Shown here piece by piece: positions 31,711-43,615 of a stretch of 64,000 nucleotides of DNA; positions within the stretch are counted from its first letter, which is position 1, and every line of letters begins with the position of its first letter. The notes below the pieces were generated by a model. That model did not search any database and had not been told where the DNA came from. It was given only the letters and a program-made list of their open reading frames with translations. The translations under genes and the position numbers were made by a program. The DNA comes from Dama dama (Eukaryota; Chordata; Mammalia; Artiodactyla; Cervidae): positions 38,285,501 to 38,349,500 of the forward strand of contig NC_083710.1 in assembly GCF_033118175.1 (NCBI RefSeq). The letters are read 5' to 3'.

Positions 31711-33378
31711 ATGGAAATCCCTTGCATTCCTATATACTAACAATGAAAAAACAGAAAGAGAAATTAAGGAAACAATACCATTCACCATTGCAACAAAAAG
31801 AATAAAATACTTAGGAGTATATCTACCTAAAGAAACAAAAGACTTATACATAGAAAACTATAAAACACTGATGAAAGAAATCAAAGAGGACACAAACAGA
31901 TGGAGAAACATACCGTGTTCATGGATTGGAAGAATCAATATTGTCAAAATGGCTATTCTACCCAAAGCAATCTATAGATTCAATGCAATCCTTATCAAGC
32001 TACCAACGGTATTTTTCACAGAACTAGACCAAAGAATTTCACAATTTGTATGGAAATACAAAAAACCTCGAATAGCCAAAGTAATCTTGAGAAAGAAGAA
32101 TGGAACTGGAGGAATCAACCTGCCTGACTTCAGACTCTACTACAAAGCCACAGTCATCAAGACAGTATGGTACTGGCACAAAGACAGAAATATAGATCAA
32201 TGGAACAGAATAGAAAGCCCAGAGATAAATCCACGAACCTATGGACACCTTATCTTTGACAAAGGAGGCAAGGATACAAAGGAAACTATAAGTAAGGTGA
32301 AAAGACAGCCCTCAGATTGGGAGAAAATAATAGCAAATGAAGAAACAGACAAAGGATTAATCTAAAAAATATACAAGCAACTCCTGAAGCTCAATTCCAG
32401 AAAAATAAATGACCCAATCAAAAAATGGGCCAAAGAACTAAACAGACATTTCTCCAAAGAAGACATACAGATGGCTAACAAACACATGAAAAGATGCTCA
32501 ACATCACTCATTATTAGAGAAATGCAAATCAAAACCACAATGAGGTACCATTACACGCCAGTCAGGATGGCTGCTATCCAAAAGTCTACAAGCAATAAAT
32601 GCTGGAGAGGGTGTGGAGAAAAGGGAACCCTCTTACACTGTTGGTGGAAATGCAAACTAGTACAGCCACTATGGAGAACAGTGTGGAGATTTCTTAAAAA
32701 ACTGGAAATAGAACTGCCATATGACCCAGCAATCCCACTTCTGGGCATACACACTGAGGAAACCAGATCTGAAAGAGACACGTGCACCCCAATGTTCATC
32801 GCAGCACTGTTTATAATAGCCAGGACATGGAAGCAACCTAGATGCCCATCAGCAGATGAATGGATAAGGAAGCTGTGGTACATATACACCATGGAATATT
32901 ACTCAGCCATTAAAAAGAATTCATTTGAACCAGTCCTAATGAGATGGATGAAACTGGAGCCCCTTATACAGAGTGAAGTAAGCCAGAAAGATAAAGAACA
33001 TTACAGCATACTAACACATATATATGGAATTTAGAAAGATGGTAACGATAACCCTATATGCAAAACAGAAAAAGAGACACAGAAATACAAAACAGACTTT
33101 TGAACTCTGAGGGTGGGATATTTCAAAAGAACAGCATGTATACTATCTATGGTGAAACAGATCACCAGCCCAGGTGGGATGCATGAGACAAGTGCTCGGG
33201 CCTGGTGCACTGGGAAGACCCAGAGGAATCGGGTGGAGAGGGAGGTGGGAGCGGGGATCGGGATGGGGAATACATGTAAATCCATGGCTGATTCATATCA
33301 ATGTATGACAAAACCCACTGAAATGTTGTGAAGTGATTGGCCTCCAACTAATAAAAAAAAAAAATTAAAAAAAAAAAA
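31711..33378 (+). mobile_element. Young ruminant L1, 5' truncated, with poly(A)
   Basis: Starts with GGAAATCCCTTGCATTCC-type ORF2 text, includes the ORF2 C-terminal third and a 3'UTR from 33035, and ends in an A-rich tail at about 33348-33378. It inserted into an older duplicated unit whose other copy at 35.6-35.8 kb lacks it. Confidence 0.93.
31715..33034 (+). pseudogene. L1 ORF2 C-terminal region, single in-frame stop
   Basis: One continuous frame runs from the truncation to the normal ORF2 end, broken only by a TAA at 32363-32365. The first open part (31871-32365) holds NIVKMAILPKAIYRFN and the GGINLPDFRLYYKA stretch. The second (32471-33034) holds the cysteine-rich CWRGCGEKGTLLHCWWKC element typical of the ORF2 C-terminus, then YDPAIPLLGI and MEYYSAIKKN. 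The endonuclease and RT core are absent, so it cannot retrotranspose. ORF2 normally has roughly 1270 residues; about 440 remain. Confidence 0.9.
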
Positions 33379-33629
33379 GATTAAAGGGCACACTTCAGTT
33401 ACAAAATTGACCCTAGAAGAAGGTATTAGGATTCAAGAAGCAAAAATAAGAAAAATGATAATAATAAAATTATATCCACATATCCAGATGTTACTACAAT
33501 TAGTAATAACAACAACAACAAAAGTATTAACTGTTAAGTGGGGTTTGAAGATGTTCAATAAAATACATGTGTCCCCCACACCTGAGTAGGGAATGAGCTA
33601 ACAAGAAATGTAACACAGGAGGTAGTTGG
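33379..33629. other. Right edge of filled duplication, then unassigned
   Basis: 33379-33398 is the end of the duplicated unit. After it the sequence no longer matches the other copy. It includes a short ACAACAACAACAA run near 33510. Confidence 0.6.
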
Positions 33630-33768
33630 AGGTGGAGAGTCCCTTGGACTGCAAGAAGACAAAACCTGTCAATGAGCAAACTCCGGGAGTTACTGAAGGA
33701 CAGGGAGGCCTGGCGTGCTGCAGTCCATGGGGTTGCAAAGAGTCAGACACAACTTAGCAAATGAACAA
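33630..33768 (+). mobile_element. Internally deleted BovB 3' end
   Basis: GAGAGTCCCTTGGACTGCAA jumps directly to GAGCAAACTCCGGGAGTTAC, skipping roughly 190 bases of BovB, then runs to the terminal GAGTCAGACACAACTTAGCA. Confidence 0.85.
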
Positions 33769-34237
33769 CAACATGTTTGAGGTGAGATAGTACCCTCATA
33801 ACAACAAAAGCTGGTATTTGAGAAAGTGAATAGGATGGCATCAGTAATGGGTCTCTTTATCCTGATTCCCAGAGTTGTGTAGCCTCTAGGTCATGTTTGT
33901 TCAACAGGGTTCTCACCAAGGGGACCTCCTGGCATCCTGGCTCAAGGGCCCCACAGAGGCCACCTCTGAATTCCTGCTCCCAACTGACAGCCCCACTATA
34001 CACCAAGAGCAGGTCTGTGCTCACTACACGGAATTTTAAAGGACACGGGGATCCCTGGGCACTGAAGTCTTTAAGCAGGGACCTCCTAGCTCCCTTCTGT
34101 ACATTGATTCTTTCAACAGACCCTCACGAACACATCCGCACTGCAGACCCCAGGCCGCCAGACACGGCGCTGGGAGGGCTGACTCTCCAGTGGGACATGG
34201 CCTGCCCTGGGTCTCAGCGGGCTGCAACAGTTTTGGG
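33769..34237. other. No feature recognised
   Basis: Unassigned. The frame starting at 33897 reads through into the SINE and has no domain. Confidence 0.45.
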
Positions 34238-34450
34238 AGCTTCCCTGATGGTTCAGATGGTAAAGAGTCCACCTGCAATGTGGGAGACACGGGTTCAATC
34301 CCTGGGTCAAGAAGAGCCCCTGGAGGAGGGCATGGCAACCCACTCCAGTATTCTTGCCTGGCAAATCCCACGGGCAGAAGAGCCTGGTGGGCTACAGTCC
34401 ATGAGGTCACAGAGTCACACATGACTGAGCGAGTAACACGTTGAACTTTC
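34238..34450 (+). mobile_element. Bov-tA SINE
   Basis: Sense: GAGCTTCCCTGATGGTTCAG head, GGCAACCCACTCCAGTATTC body, CACACATGACTGAGCGAGTA tail. Confidence 0.94.
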
Positions 34451-35327
34451 ACAGCAGTTTCACATCCCCTCCTGGAGACTGTTTCCAACTCCACACCAAA
34501 CTTGCCCTCGGGGGACGCAAGGATGCCTCTGAAGGTGTGACAGGAAGACAGAGCCACCTAGCTAAGCAGATGGCCATCTGCTCCTCCCTGCCTTCTGGCC
34601 AGGGTCACCTGTAGGCCACAGCCCACCTTTCTCCCAAGGCAGGGAGGGAGGCAGGGACTTCAGATCCCCCCTCCCAGTTCTCCTGCTAGGTCAGCAGGTG
34701 GGTCAGGAAACCCCTGAATGCAAGGATCCCCAGTGCGCCCCCGACAGCAGCACCCTGAGCTGGCGGCCCCGGCCAGGCAGGCAGCACTGTGTTCCCAGGA
34801 GGGCACGTCAAGGGCCAAGATTTATTAAGCGAGGGCATTGTGTGTTCAGTGAAGGCTGGCACGTTTGATCTCGGCCATCACAGATTTACCTTCCCCGCGA
34901 TAACGCTCATTAATTGAGATAAGCAAACGCTGAGCTGTCCATCCCCTTTAAACTGTCAGCAGGCGAGGCCCAGGGTGGCGAGACAGAGACGCTTTCCCAG
35001 CATACCATCCATGACCCAGGGTGACTCAGGACTCCCGACACAGGAAGCCGCTCTGCGTCTCGTGGACATATTTGGTGGACGTGCATGAGTGTTCAGAGGG
35101 TTGACGCCGTGAGAGGAAGCCCCTCAGCGATGCACCTCAGGGTGGCCAACCCCGGGCTCTAATATCTAAGTAAAATCACCAGCCCTTACTCCTCTAAAGC
35201 CCTGGACCTGTGGCCCCTCCATCATTTGTAAAATCAGAAACTTCACAGCGACCTCTTGCTCCGAGTCATTAAATGATGACTGACACAGTTGAGTCAGTCT
35301 GTTGGATTTACATCCAGTAAATGTTCT
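34451..35327. other. No gene seen; possible constrained noncoding segment
   Basis: 34805-34960 (AGATTTATTAAGCGAGGGCA, GATAACGCTCATTAATTGAG) is complex and A/T-motif-rich in a GC-rich setting, like many developmental enhancers. This is a visual impression only. Confidence 0.3.
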
Positions 35328-35545
35328 TTCCCAGGTGGGTGCTCATGGTAAAGAACCCACCTGCCAATGCGGGTTAGATACAAGAGACTTGGGTTCGATC
35401 CCTGGGTCAGAAAGATCCCCTGGAGGAGGGCATGGCAACCTACTCTAGGATTCTCACCTGGAGAATTCTGTGAACAGAGGAACCCTGTGGGCTACAGTCC
35501 ATGGGATCTCAAAGAGTTAGACACAACTGAGAGACTAACACAGGT
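35328..35545 (+). mobile_element. Bov-tA SINE
   Basis: Sense: TTCCCAGGTGGGTGCTCATG head, TCCCTGGGTCAGAAAGATCC, GGCATGGCAACCTACTCTAG body, AGACACAACTGAGAGACTAA tail. Confidence 0.93.
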
Positions 35546-35581
35546 GTCAACTAGGGGGAAAAGAAAGCTGAAACCCTTCTC

Positions 35582-35766
35582 CTGAAGTGTGCCCTTTAAT
35601 CTTTTAAATATCGTTAATCAACCCTTTTAAGATTATTCTATTATCTCAAGTTCTGGGGGGGTGTTCATTTCTATTTGTTCTTTTGTCTTTCCTAGTGTTT
35701 TACATCTTTCTCTGACATTAACTTTTTGTTGGGAGCTCATCCAAGTGGCAGTCGTTTTTCTAAGCA
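35582..35766 (-). repeat. Inverted duplication, right copy (unfilled)
   Basis: Complement of the unit at 31555-31710 plus 33379-33398, here uninterrupted. At the L1 site it reads, in complement, GATTAACGATATTTAAAAGA, so it shows the sequence before the L1 arrived. Similarity is roughly 85-90 percent by eye. Confidence 0.85.
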
Positions 35767-37724
35767 CCTGTCCTGAAACACTCTGGCATTCGGGCCATTT
35801 TGGCCACATCCCCTGCCCTGAGCCTGCCTCAGCCAAGCCTGTGTTTTGTGAGGTGGGGAGGTGGGTCTCTCTCAGCCTGTGCCGAGCAGGGTGGAATGGC
35901 ATGAACACCAAGGGCAGCCCGTGCCCATGTGTTCTGAACACCTGACCTGGTGTCAGCCACTCTGTGGGGACAACGCTCCACAGAGACCCTAAGGGTGCTG
36001 CCCTCCAAGGTCGGGGCTGCCCTGCCAAGGCCCCCAGCAAGCCCACCCGCCAGGACCGCCTGGGAGAAGAGCGGGCTTAGGAAGTGATCACCCAGCTCAG
36101 GGAGGGAAATAAAAGCGTCTGTTGTTGGTGGTTTTCTGTCTTTTTTTTTAACATTCAGGGAAGAAGAGAAAGGCCTGGTAACAGGATCCTTCCCGAGCTG
36201 CGCCCGCCGCGCGTAATCAGGTAGAGCCCATCGCACACAGAATTCCACAGGCTCCTTCCTGCCTCAGCCACAATGCCACCCATTGTTCACACTTTAATTA
36301 ACTTCTGTTTTACTGATTTATTTGTTACAGGAAAAAAAAAAAGGAAGAAAGAAAGATGAATTTGCCTTGTGCTGGGAGCTGTATTATTGCAATCTGAAAC
36401 TCCTCATACCTTTCTTGAGAACTTCAAAGAGTACCCAGGTTGTTTATGTGCAGGAAACCAAATTAGCAGAACTATTACAGTAGCTTCATGGCTCGGGGTG
36501 GCCAGGTGGATGAGAAGCAGTAATTGAAAAGCGCCCCCTCAGGAACCCCCTTCCCGCCCAAGCCCACCCTTTAAAGCCATCCTTGACGGTCAGCAGGTTT
36601 GCCAGCTTCTGCTCAGGCTTGAGGAGGGTGTCTCAGGTTTGCAAAACTCCCACCTGGTTCACACAGGCTGCTTTCAGTGAGAGGGGAAAAGGGGGAAAAT
36701 CGAGGTCAGATTTGGGAGGGAGATGGAAACAAATGTGAATGAAGACAGCAGGCTGTCGAAGAAGGGGCACATCTGAAGGTGTGATGAGAAACAAAACAAA
36801 AACACAGGCGGCCCATTCGGAAATAAAACACCGCAGCCTGAGGCATGCGCACTGGAAACCTGTAGAAGGCGGGCTGGCCACATTTTAGGCAGCCCAGGAG
36901 AGGGATAGTTACAGCCCGCTGTCGGCACATCCTCTTTCCACAGCGATCAGGCACACAGAACAGAAGAGCAATAGCAATTTGGGATGTTCTGCGGTGCGAG
37001 GAAACACAAGCATTAAAGACACAGAAACGTCTTCAAGGACATCACAGGCCCTGACGGATAGCCTGTCCCCAAAATGCCTGTGGATGAGGGTTTAATAAAA
37101 GCACCTATTTGTAGGAGCCATAAAGATGGCTGGAGAGGATTCTGAAGTCCTGTAATAAAAATCACCAAGTGTCCAAAAGCCTTCAGCTATTTGCAATCTG
37201 GGAATAACGGCATTGAATCTCCTATGCATGCCACGCTTGCTTCGATCCACCCAATGTCTGTACCAGGAGGGGCCCGCCCTCTAAGCCAAGACACCTACAC
37301 ATCTCTCCCAAATGCGCAGGGGACTGGCCAGGACAGGGACTAAGCCAGGACAGAAAATAAACTTTCTAAGCACCAAAGCATGAATTACCACACTCTAATC
37401 CTTGGTTGTTAAATCGAACAGATCCTCCGGAACTAACCTTTTCCTGTAACACTAAAATATGTAATTCAGTGTCTTAAGCTTCTATAAAGAGTGGCCAAAA
37501 CTAAAGCTTTAATAGAAGCACTTAGACAAAATTATTCCTGAATCTGATACAGACCTTACAAAGACTAAGATGTCACATGTTGGTCTCTATACGATTTAGA
37601 ATAACTTAACATGTGCCCAGAAATCAGGCCAGAGTTGACAAATTCTAGGTGATGGGCTACAGAGAAATTTCATAAGTTGCTTCTCTTTGGGGCTTTAATA
37701 AAGTGACTGTTAGAACCAAGGGTA
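35767..37724. other. No gene seen; possible constrained noncoding segments
   Basis: No recognised repeats across nearly 2 kb. 36090-36500 mixes GC-rich text with TTTAATTAACTTCTGTTTTA and ATTTGTTACAGG motifs. Constrained noncoding DNA is possible. Minus-strand frames at 35633-36248 and 36633-36954 show no domain. Confidence 0.3.
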
Positions 37725-37900
37725 GATCTTTGGGCTCTAGTCCTAATGCCCCTTACCACTTAGCTATGTGATCTTAAATAAGTTTCTATAAACCTCAGTA
37801 TCCTCACCTATAAAATGGGGCATAAAAAATAGCCTAGCTTCCTCTCAGGGCTGTCCCGAAGATCAGGGGAAAGTGACATTGTTAACTAAAAGCATGGTAT
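37725..37900 (+). mobile_element. MIR SINE
   Basis: CCACTTAGCTATGTGATCTT, AACCTCAGTATCCTCACCTA and AAAATGGGGCATAAAAAATA follow the MIR core, then GATCAGGGGAAAGTGA and CATGGTATACATGCC toward the 3' end. Confidence 0.75.
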
Positions 37901-38949
37901 ACATGCCAACTTGGGTTTCTAAAGACATTTTTGAATTGTTTTGCTACTGAAAGCTGCATTTTATAGCTTAATCATATGGAAAATAAAGAGAAATATAAAT
38001 TTTGAATTTTGAATCAGGAAGTTTTTTCAGGCCCAAATTTGGGAGGCCTATCTTGCAGTCATACTAAACACTGAATTTTCCAATATCGATATTCAAACAA
38101 CAATTATGTGTAGGCACCAAACATGTGCCTTGGGACATGACAGCTTGATTGAGGACATTTGGTTGTTCACTGTTGCTCTTTTCACATGTTTGAACCTGAA
38201 TACAGTCACACTATCTCAGAAAATTTTAGAAAGAGGAAATTTAGAAACTAGGATAGTATGTTATAATTGACCATTTCAGTCTGAATAAACTAGTTTAAAC
38301 TAACTTTTTAAATGGCATGTATGTGCTTTTAAATGAAGCATTAATCTGAATAACACACACTTTGTAAAATAGACAACCACTTTCAAAATTTAGCAAGCAG
38401 ACTATGAGCAACCCCAGAGAAAAATGTCATTGCATGCTTTAACAAATAATAATATTAAAATTAGGTTCACTTTTTAAAGTTATTCAAAAGTATATTTTTG
38501 CTCAAGAATGCCTCTTTCCAAAGCAGAAAGGGGTGTCATTCCATTGATCCCGTGGGAAGCAGAGGTTGGGCAAGCTTGAAGGGTTTGTCCTGAGTTACAG
38601 TTAGTGGAGCTTTTGAGTCCAGAGTTTGTTTTCTGACTTGTGTTGCCTTTTCAGCTATCAATTTTCAACTTAAAGGAAATGAGGAATTTGATACCTTCAG
38701 ACATGATTATGCATTCTGAATTTTCCCACGTAGGTCAGTAAGGGAGCATTTGAGAAATATCTCAAATCAAAATGAAAGTCTCATACACAAAACACCCGGA
38801 GAAATTGGGACCAGTTCACATTACAAACACTTAAACACACACCTCTCCATCAGGCTAATGATAGTCACCCTTGCCTTATTTTTCTTAGGAGTATAAAATA
38901 AACAATCTAAATGTATTTATTATTTTTTTATGATGCAGCAGGATTTAAA
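37901..38949. other. No feature recognised
   Basis: A/T-rich, unassigned. Confidence 0.5.
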
Positions 38950-39207
38950 ATATTTTTAATTTTTTTTATATTGAAGTATAGTTGATGTTGTGTTAGTTTC
39001 AGATGCCATAGCAAAGTGGTTCAGTTATACATATATCTATTCATTTTCAGAGTCTTTCTCATATAGGTTATACAGAATATAGAGTACAGTTCCCTGAGCT
39101 ACACAGTAGGTCCTGAATGACTATTTTATATATAGTGGTGTGTATATGTTAATCCCAAACTCTAATTTATCCCTCTCCCCACCACTTTTCCCTTTGGCAA
39201 ATTTCCC
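38950..39207 (-). mobile_element. L1 3'UTR, direct arm of a twin-primed L1
   Basis: Complement of the L1 3' terminus: TTGAAGTATAGTTGATGTTG, TACACAGTAGGTCCTGAATG, CTAATTTATCCCTCTCCCCA, ending TTTTCCCTTTGGCAAA near 39201. Confidence 0.87.
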
Positions 39208-39421
39208 TTTGAAATACTACTCAGCTATAAAAAAGAATGAAATAATGCCATTTGTAGCAACATGTATAGGCCTAGAGATGATCATACTAAGAGAAGTAAG
39301 TCAGAAAAAGACAAATATCATATGACATCACTTACAGGGGTATCTAAAATATGACACAGATGAACTTATTTGCAAAACAGAAACAGACTTAGGCTTAGGC
39401 TATGAAAAACTTATGTTTACC
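39208..39421 (+). mobile_element. L1 ORF2 end and 3'UTR start, inverted arm of the same L1
   Basis: Sense L1: GAAATACTACTCAGCTATAA, GGCCTAGAGATGATCATACT, TATCATATGACATCACTTAC, ending ACTTATGTTTACC. In L1 order this end is followed directly by the base where the antisense arm starts. That fits twin priming with little or no loss. Confidence 0.87.
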
Positions 39422-40514
39422 CCCTGCGTCTTCTAATTTCCAGAGGACCTGGGTTCACAGGGAACAATCTCCAGGCAAGAGAAAGACAACAGAAAAGGGT
39501 TTGTAGGCAGGGACCAAAGGGTGTACCAATAACTTTCCACGGGTGGCACAACCTGGCCTGAAAATAGAGAAAAGCAGAGGTACATGGAGCAGGGGACCCA
39601 GGGCAGCATAGCGGGACCTGCAGGGCTGGGTGGGCAGAGACACCTGCCATCAGGCTCTGGAACAGAGCAAGTCTTTCTCAGGCTGAATGACATCCGAACC
39701 TCATGGCCCAGGGAGGGAGGTCAGAAGAAGTGACCTTTGAGCTCTCGTTGTTACCGAGGCATTACATGGGTGCCTTTCTATCAGCGTGTGTGCCCAAGAG
39801 AGGATTAGAGCCCGTTCAGGAAGTAACTTTTCAGATCCAAACGCGGATGAGAGAAGGAGGTATTTACCCACTCTGCTTCTCAGAACAGCAAAGGCACATA
39901 AATCAAGACGCAGTGAGTCACAGCTGTGTCCCCCTGACACAGAGCGGCAGCGCCCCTGAGACTCTACGGCCAGTAGTCAGCAACCAGCATCGGGTATTCA
40001 CAGAGAGAAGACCCGTTTCCGAAGGTTCCAACCAGATAAAGATCTGGAACCCAAGTAGACCTGGAGAAATTAAATCTCAACCACCGAGAGTGACGGGAGC
40101 TTTGAACAAGAAAGTAACACCCCAGTGGGAGAAAAACAATTTGAGCAGAAATTTGACCACCCAAGAAGCAAGGCCTTGACCAAATTAAAAGGACATCTAA
40201 TTCCTTAACCAAATCTGGGTCAGGGTTTTCACAATTTGTTTGGTGAGCTGAAAAGAACAATATAAATATCAACCCCTCTAATTATACCCAAGTTAATAGT
40301 ATAGCTGTGCTATTTTATTTTCCTGGCTAATCTTTCAGTTAGCTAACATGGATTTGTCATACAGGCCCTAGTAAAGGAACCTGTCCAGTTATAGTTACAA
40401 GTAGATATTAAGACTACTTCAATCATGATCTGGAAAAACTAAATCTATAACACCTGAGGCTAGAGGCTTATTCCAGATTGCAAAACCTAACTCTTTTCTT
40501 TGTACCTCTTCATC
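39422..40514. other. No gene supported
   Basis: A 158-codon plus-strand frame (39703-40179) has no domain, no coding signature I recognise and no clear splice context. It is treated as chance. Confidence 0.4.
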
Positions 40515-40612
40515 CAGATGCGTGGATGGATGGAAAGATAGCTGTATAGATGCATGGGTAAATGAATGAGTGTGTCAATGGACAGATAGCTATATAGATG
40601 GATGGATGAGTG
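40515..40612 (+). repeat. Degenerate tetranucleotide repeat (GATG/GATA type)
   Basis: Alternating GGATGGATGG, ATAGATGCATGGG, AATGAATGAG and GACAGATAGC blocks, an old interrupted microsatellite. Confidence 0.75.
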
Positions 40613-43149
40613 CTAGAAAGAGATTAGAGAAAGGCAAAGGAGACAAGCACCATTTTGCCTGAACTTTCAAACCTTGATTTATTCTTTGTTTTTTGTTTAG
40701 AAATAGTCACTTGATTCTGCTTCCTTCCCATCAATTTTAAACTATAAGTACCCAAGAGGCAGGGTCAAGTCTTTATGAATTTTCTCATAAAGGAAGTAGC
40801 ACAAAACCACATGTAGATAGCAGACTTTTTTAAATGTGGGGCTTCATAGCATAGTAAACCTAAAACTAAGTAAGCCACTCAGAGACAATTTGGCACTAGA
40901 TTTTATCACAGAGGGCAGGGATGTAAATCATAAGGTAAAATTTCAATGTAAAATTACCACTTGAAGGCAACTTTACAGAAACAAAATATCAGATGGAAAG
41001 AACTATAGAAATACATAATTCTAAAAAATTCAACCAGAAAACCGTGAGAAGAGCTTACCTCCGTATTCCCTCAAACAGTGCCTCTTGAAATGAAACCGTA
41101 TAAAATAAGAAATTCAGCAGAACCAAAATAATAACAGATGTCCTTTAAGTGTTCCCAGACCTGAACACCTCAGAAAGTGGAGGTCGCATTCGTTCAAGTC
41201 GATCCTGTCTTAAACGGCTCTGACGCGTGGTCCTGGCTCTGGTGGTGAGCAAAGAGGGCCTTTGAAGGCGTCCACATCAGGCCAGCGAAGTTCTGCTATA
41301 CAGGGCTTTCCTGACCTTTTATTTTTATCTCCCTTGTTCCAATTTTGTCAAAAGCATGGAGGTTTTCAAGTGATGGTTCACTGTCATGACATTTGAAAGC
41401 AAAATGGGTCTGTGTGAGAGCCTGTACTTAGCAGGGGCAACACCGTAGGTTGACTCGGCCTCTGCTGCTAACTGGAGGCTCTGTCTGGGGGGCAGGGGGG
41501 TTGAATGCCTGGGTGTTCAGGAGCCCCCGGGAACCCCTGTCTCTTCCCTGCCTCCTGACATCAGGCCAGATCTACCTGTTCTTACACCACAAGCCCTCCA
41601 CAAGGTGAGAGCCCAAGACATGGTTAGAAGGGGTTTAAAGAAAAGGGAGAGATGAAGACAGGATAAGGGAGCCTGCTGGGGCGTGCGACAAGACAAGGGT
41701 TCAGGTTCTGGGAGGGGCCCAGGTCAAAAGAAGTCTGATGCCCCTGAATGTGACTTAGCACTTGCTCACTCACCAATCGTCCCCAGCACCTGCTCCACGC
41801 TGGACCGTGACTCGGGAGCTGTAGTCAAGGCCCATCTCTGAGGCGAGAGTCAGCATCCCCATGGGGAATCGGGGTACTCAGGGTCACCTGCTGCCACAGG
41901 GCATTTTCTCCCAGGTCAGAATCCCCGTGGGGCAGTGGACCCAACAGGACGGGGTATTTAGAAGGTGCACCTTGGGGGGCTAACACATCCTGATTGGCTC
42001 TCCCAGTCCCTGCCCAGAAGGTCCTGGGAACCCCCATCTCCAACTGCCACCTGTCTGCTGCATCCCACTCCAGACTCCCCAACCTGCGAAGCTGGCTGGT
42101 CCAGGCTGGCGCCACGAAGGGCCATTCACAGCCACTCCCTTGCGCCTCCACCCCTCAGCTCTCCAGGCTCCTTTAACACAGGCACCTGTGCGGCCCCTCG
42201 TCAGCCCGCCAGCTTCTCTACCGCTCATTATTTCTCAATTCAGGGAATTAGCTTATTTTACAAGGCAAGAAAAAAATCCCTGGCACTCTCTCTCGTTATC
42301 AGAATGAATTCTTTTTAGTCCTTAATCCCAGGCCCAAACGCCCAGCTGCCAAGTACAGAGATAAAGCCGGCGGGTGGTCCCCGAGATAAGCTTCTCGGCC
42401 TTTTCCCAGGGACTTCACTTCAGCTGCTCTTCCCCATTCTGTTCCTCAGCGGCGTTTCATCTCACATTAGTGGGAGTGGGTCTCCAGGCCAACCGGTGCT
42501 GGTGGGGGCGCTCACCCACAGTCCCGTGCGGGTGCCAGGGGCCCACGGGCCACGTGGAGGAGCCCAGTTTTGCTCTGTGTGTCTCACGGGTCCCGACGGA
42601 CCAGAGACCACTTCATCATGGGATTCCCCCAATCCTGTGAGCCATGTATTTGTAATTCTTTTCCAAACTGCAGTGTGGAAATTATCTAGCTTTCAGATAA
42701 TCCGTGTTTGGGTTGGTTGCACCTACTTGGATGTCCTGAAATCGTTCCTATAAGAATATTTAAAATGGAAAGTTCTTATTTAGGCTATGAGACCCAGTAA
42801 TTCATTTTGATTCTATTAAGACTTTCCAAACTAAAGGTATTTTCCCCTTCCCTATAAGTGATTTTTGTGATGGTTTTTATGCAAACAATCTGTACAACAG
42901 GAGCCAACCTTTAAACAGTGGGCCTGGGCAGCTGTCTGCAGGGCCAGTTAAGACCGTGGGACAGGGACTAGAAGACATTTCCAATCTCCTCCAAAGTGAG
43001 GGGATCATGTTGGAGTGGAGACCAGATGGGGCAATTCCCAGAAGGTGCTGCTTATAGACATGGGTGGACATATGTGTCCTCACATGACCCATGGGTTTCA
43101 GAGCTGTGTCCACATGTGTGAATCAGTTTATTTTAAAATGCCACACTAA
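40613..43149. other. No gene seen
   Basis: 2.5 kb without recognised repeats. 41840-42640 is GC-rich with many overlapping frames on both strands, as expected for GC-rich DNA. None has a domain I recognise. No transcript evidence is available from sequence alone. Confidence 0.4.
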
Positions 43150-43615
43150 ATAGATGTTTCTGCAAAGAAGAAATACAGCTGGCCCCAAGAGATACATGAG
43201 AAGATGCTCAGCATCACTAATTATTAGAGAAATGCAAATTAAAACCACAGTGAGGTATATCACCTCACACCAGTCAGAATGGCCACCATCAAAAAGTCTA
43301 CAAACAATAAATGCTGGAGAGGGTGTGGAGGAAAAGGAACCCTCCTATGCTTCCTCTGGGAATGTAAATTGTTACAGCCACTGTGGAGAACAGTATGGAG
43401 GTTCCCTAAGAAAGTACAAAACTAAACAAGGACCTACTGTAGCACACAGGGAACTCTATTCAGTACTCTGTAACAACATAAATAGGAAAAAAATTTGAAA
43501 AAGAATAGATTTATTTGTATATGTATAACTGAATCACTTTGTTGTATGCCTGAAACTGTCATGGTATTGTTAGTCAGCCATAAATATAAAATAAAAATTA
43601 AAAAATAAAATAAAA
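43150..43615 (+). mobile_element. L1 3' end with internal deletion
   Basis: ORF2 C-terminal text (ATGCTCAGCATCACTAATTA, GGTGTGGAGGAAAAGGAACC) jumps near 43422 straight into the 3'UTR (GGACCTACTGTAGCACACAG) and ends with AAATATAAAATAAAAATTAA and an A-rich tail. Confidence 0.88.

Noticed and set aside
35633..36248. Two overlapping minus-strand frames (137 and 139 codons)
   Set aside because: No recognisable domain. The first begins in the duplicated unit of unknown origin.
39703..40179. 158-codon plus-strand frame
   Set aside because: No domain, no splice or promoter context, and no sign of codon bias that I could judge.
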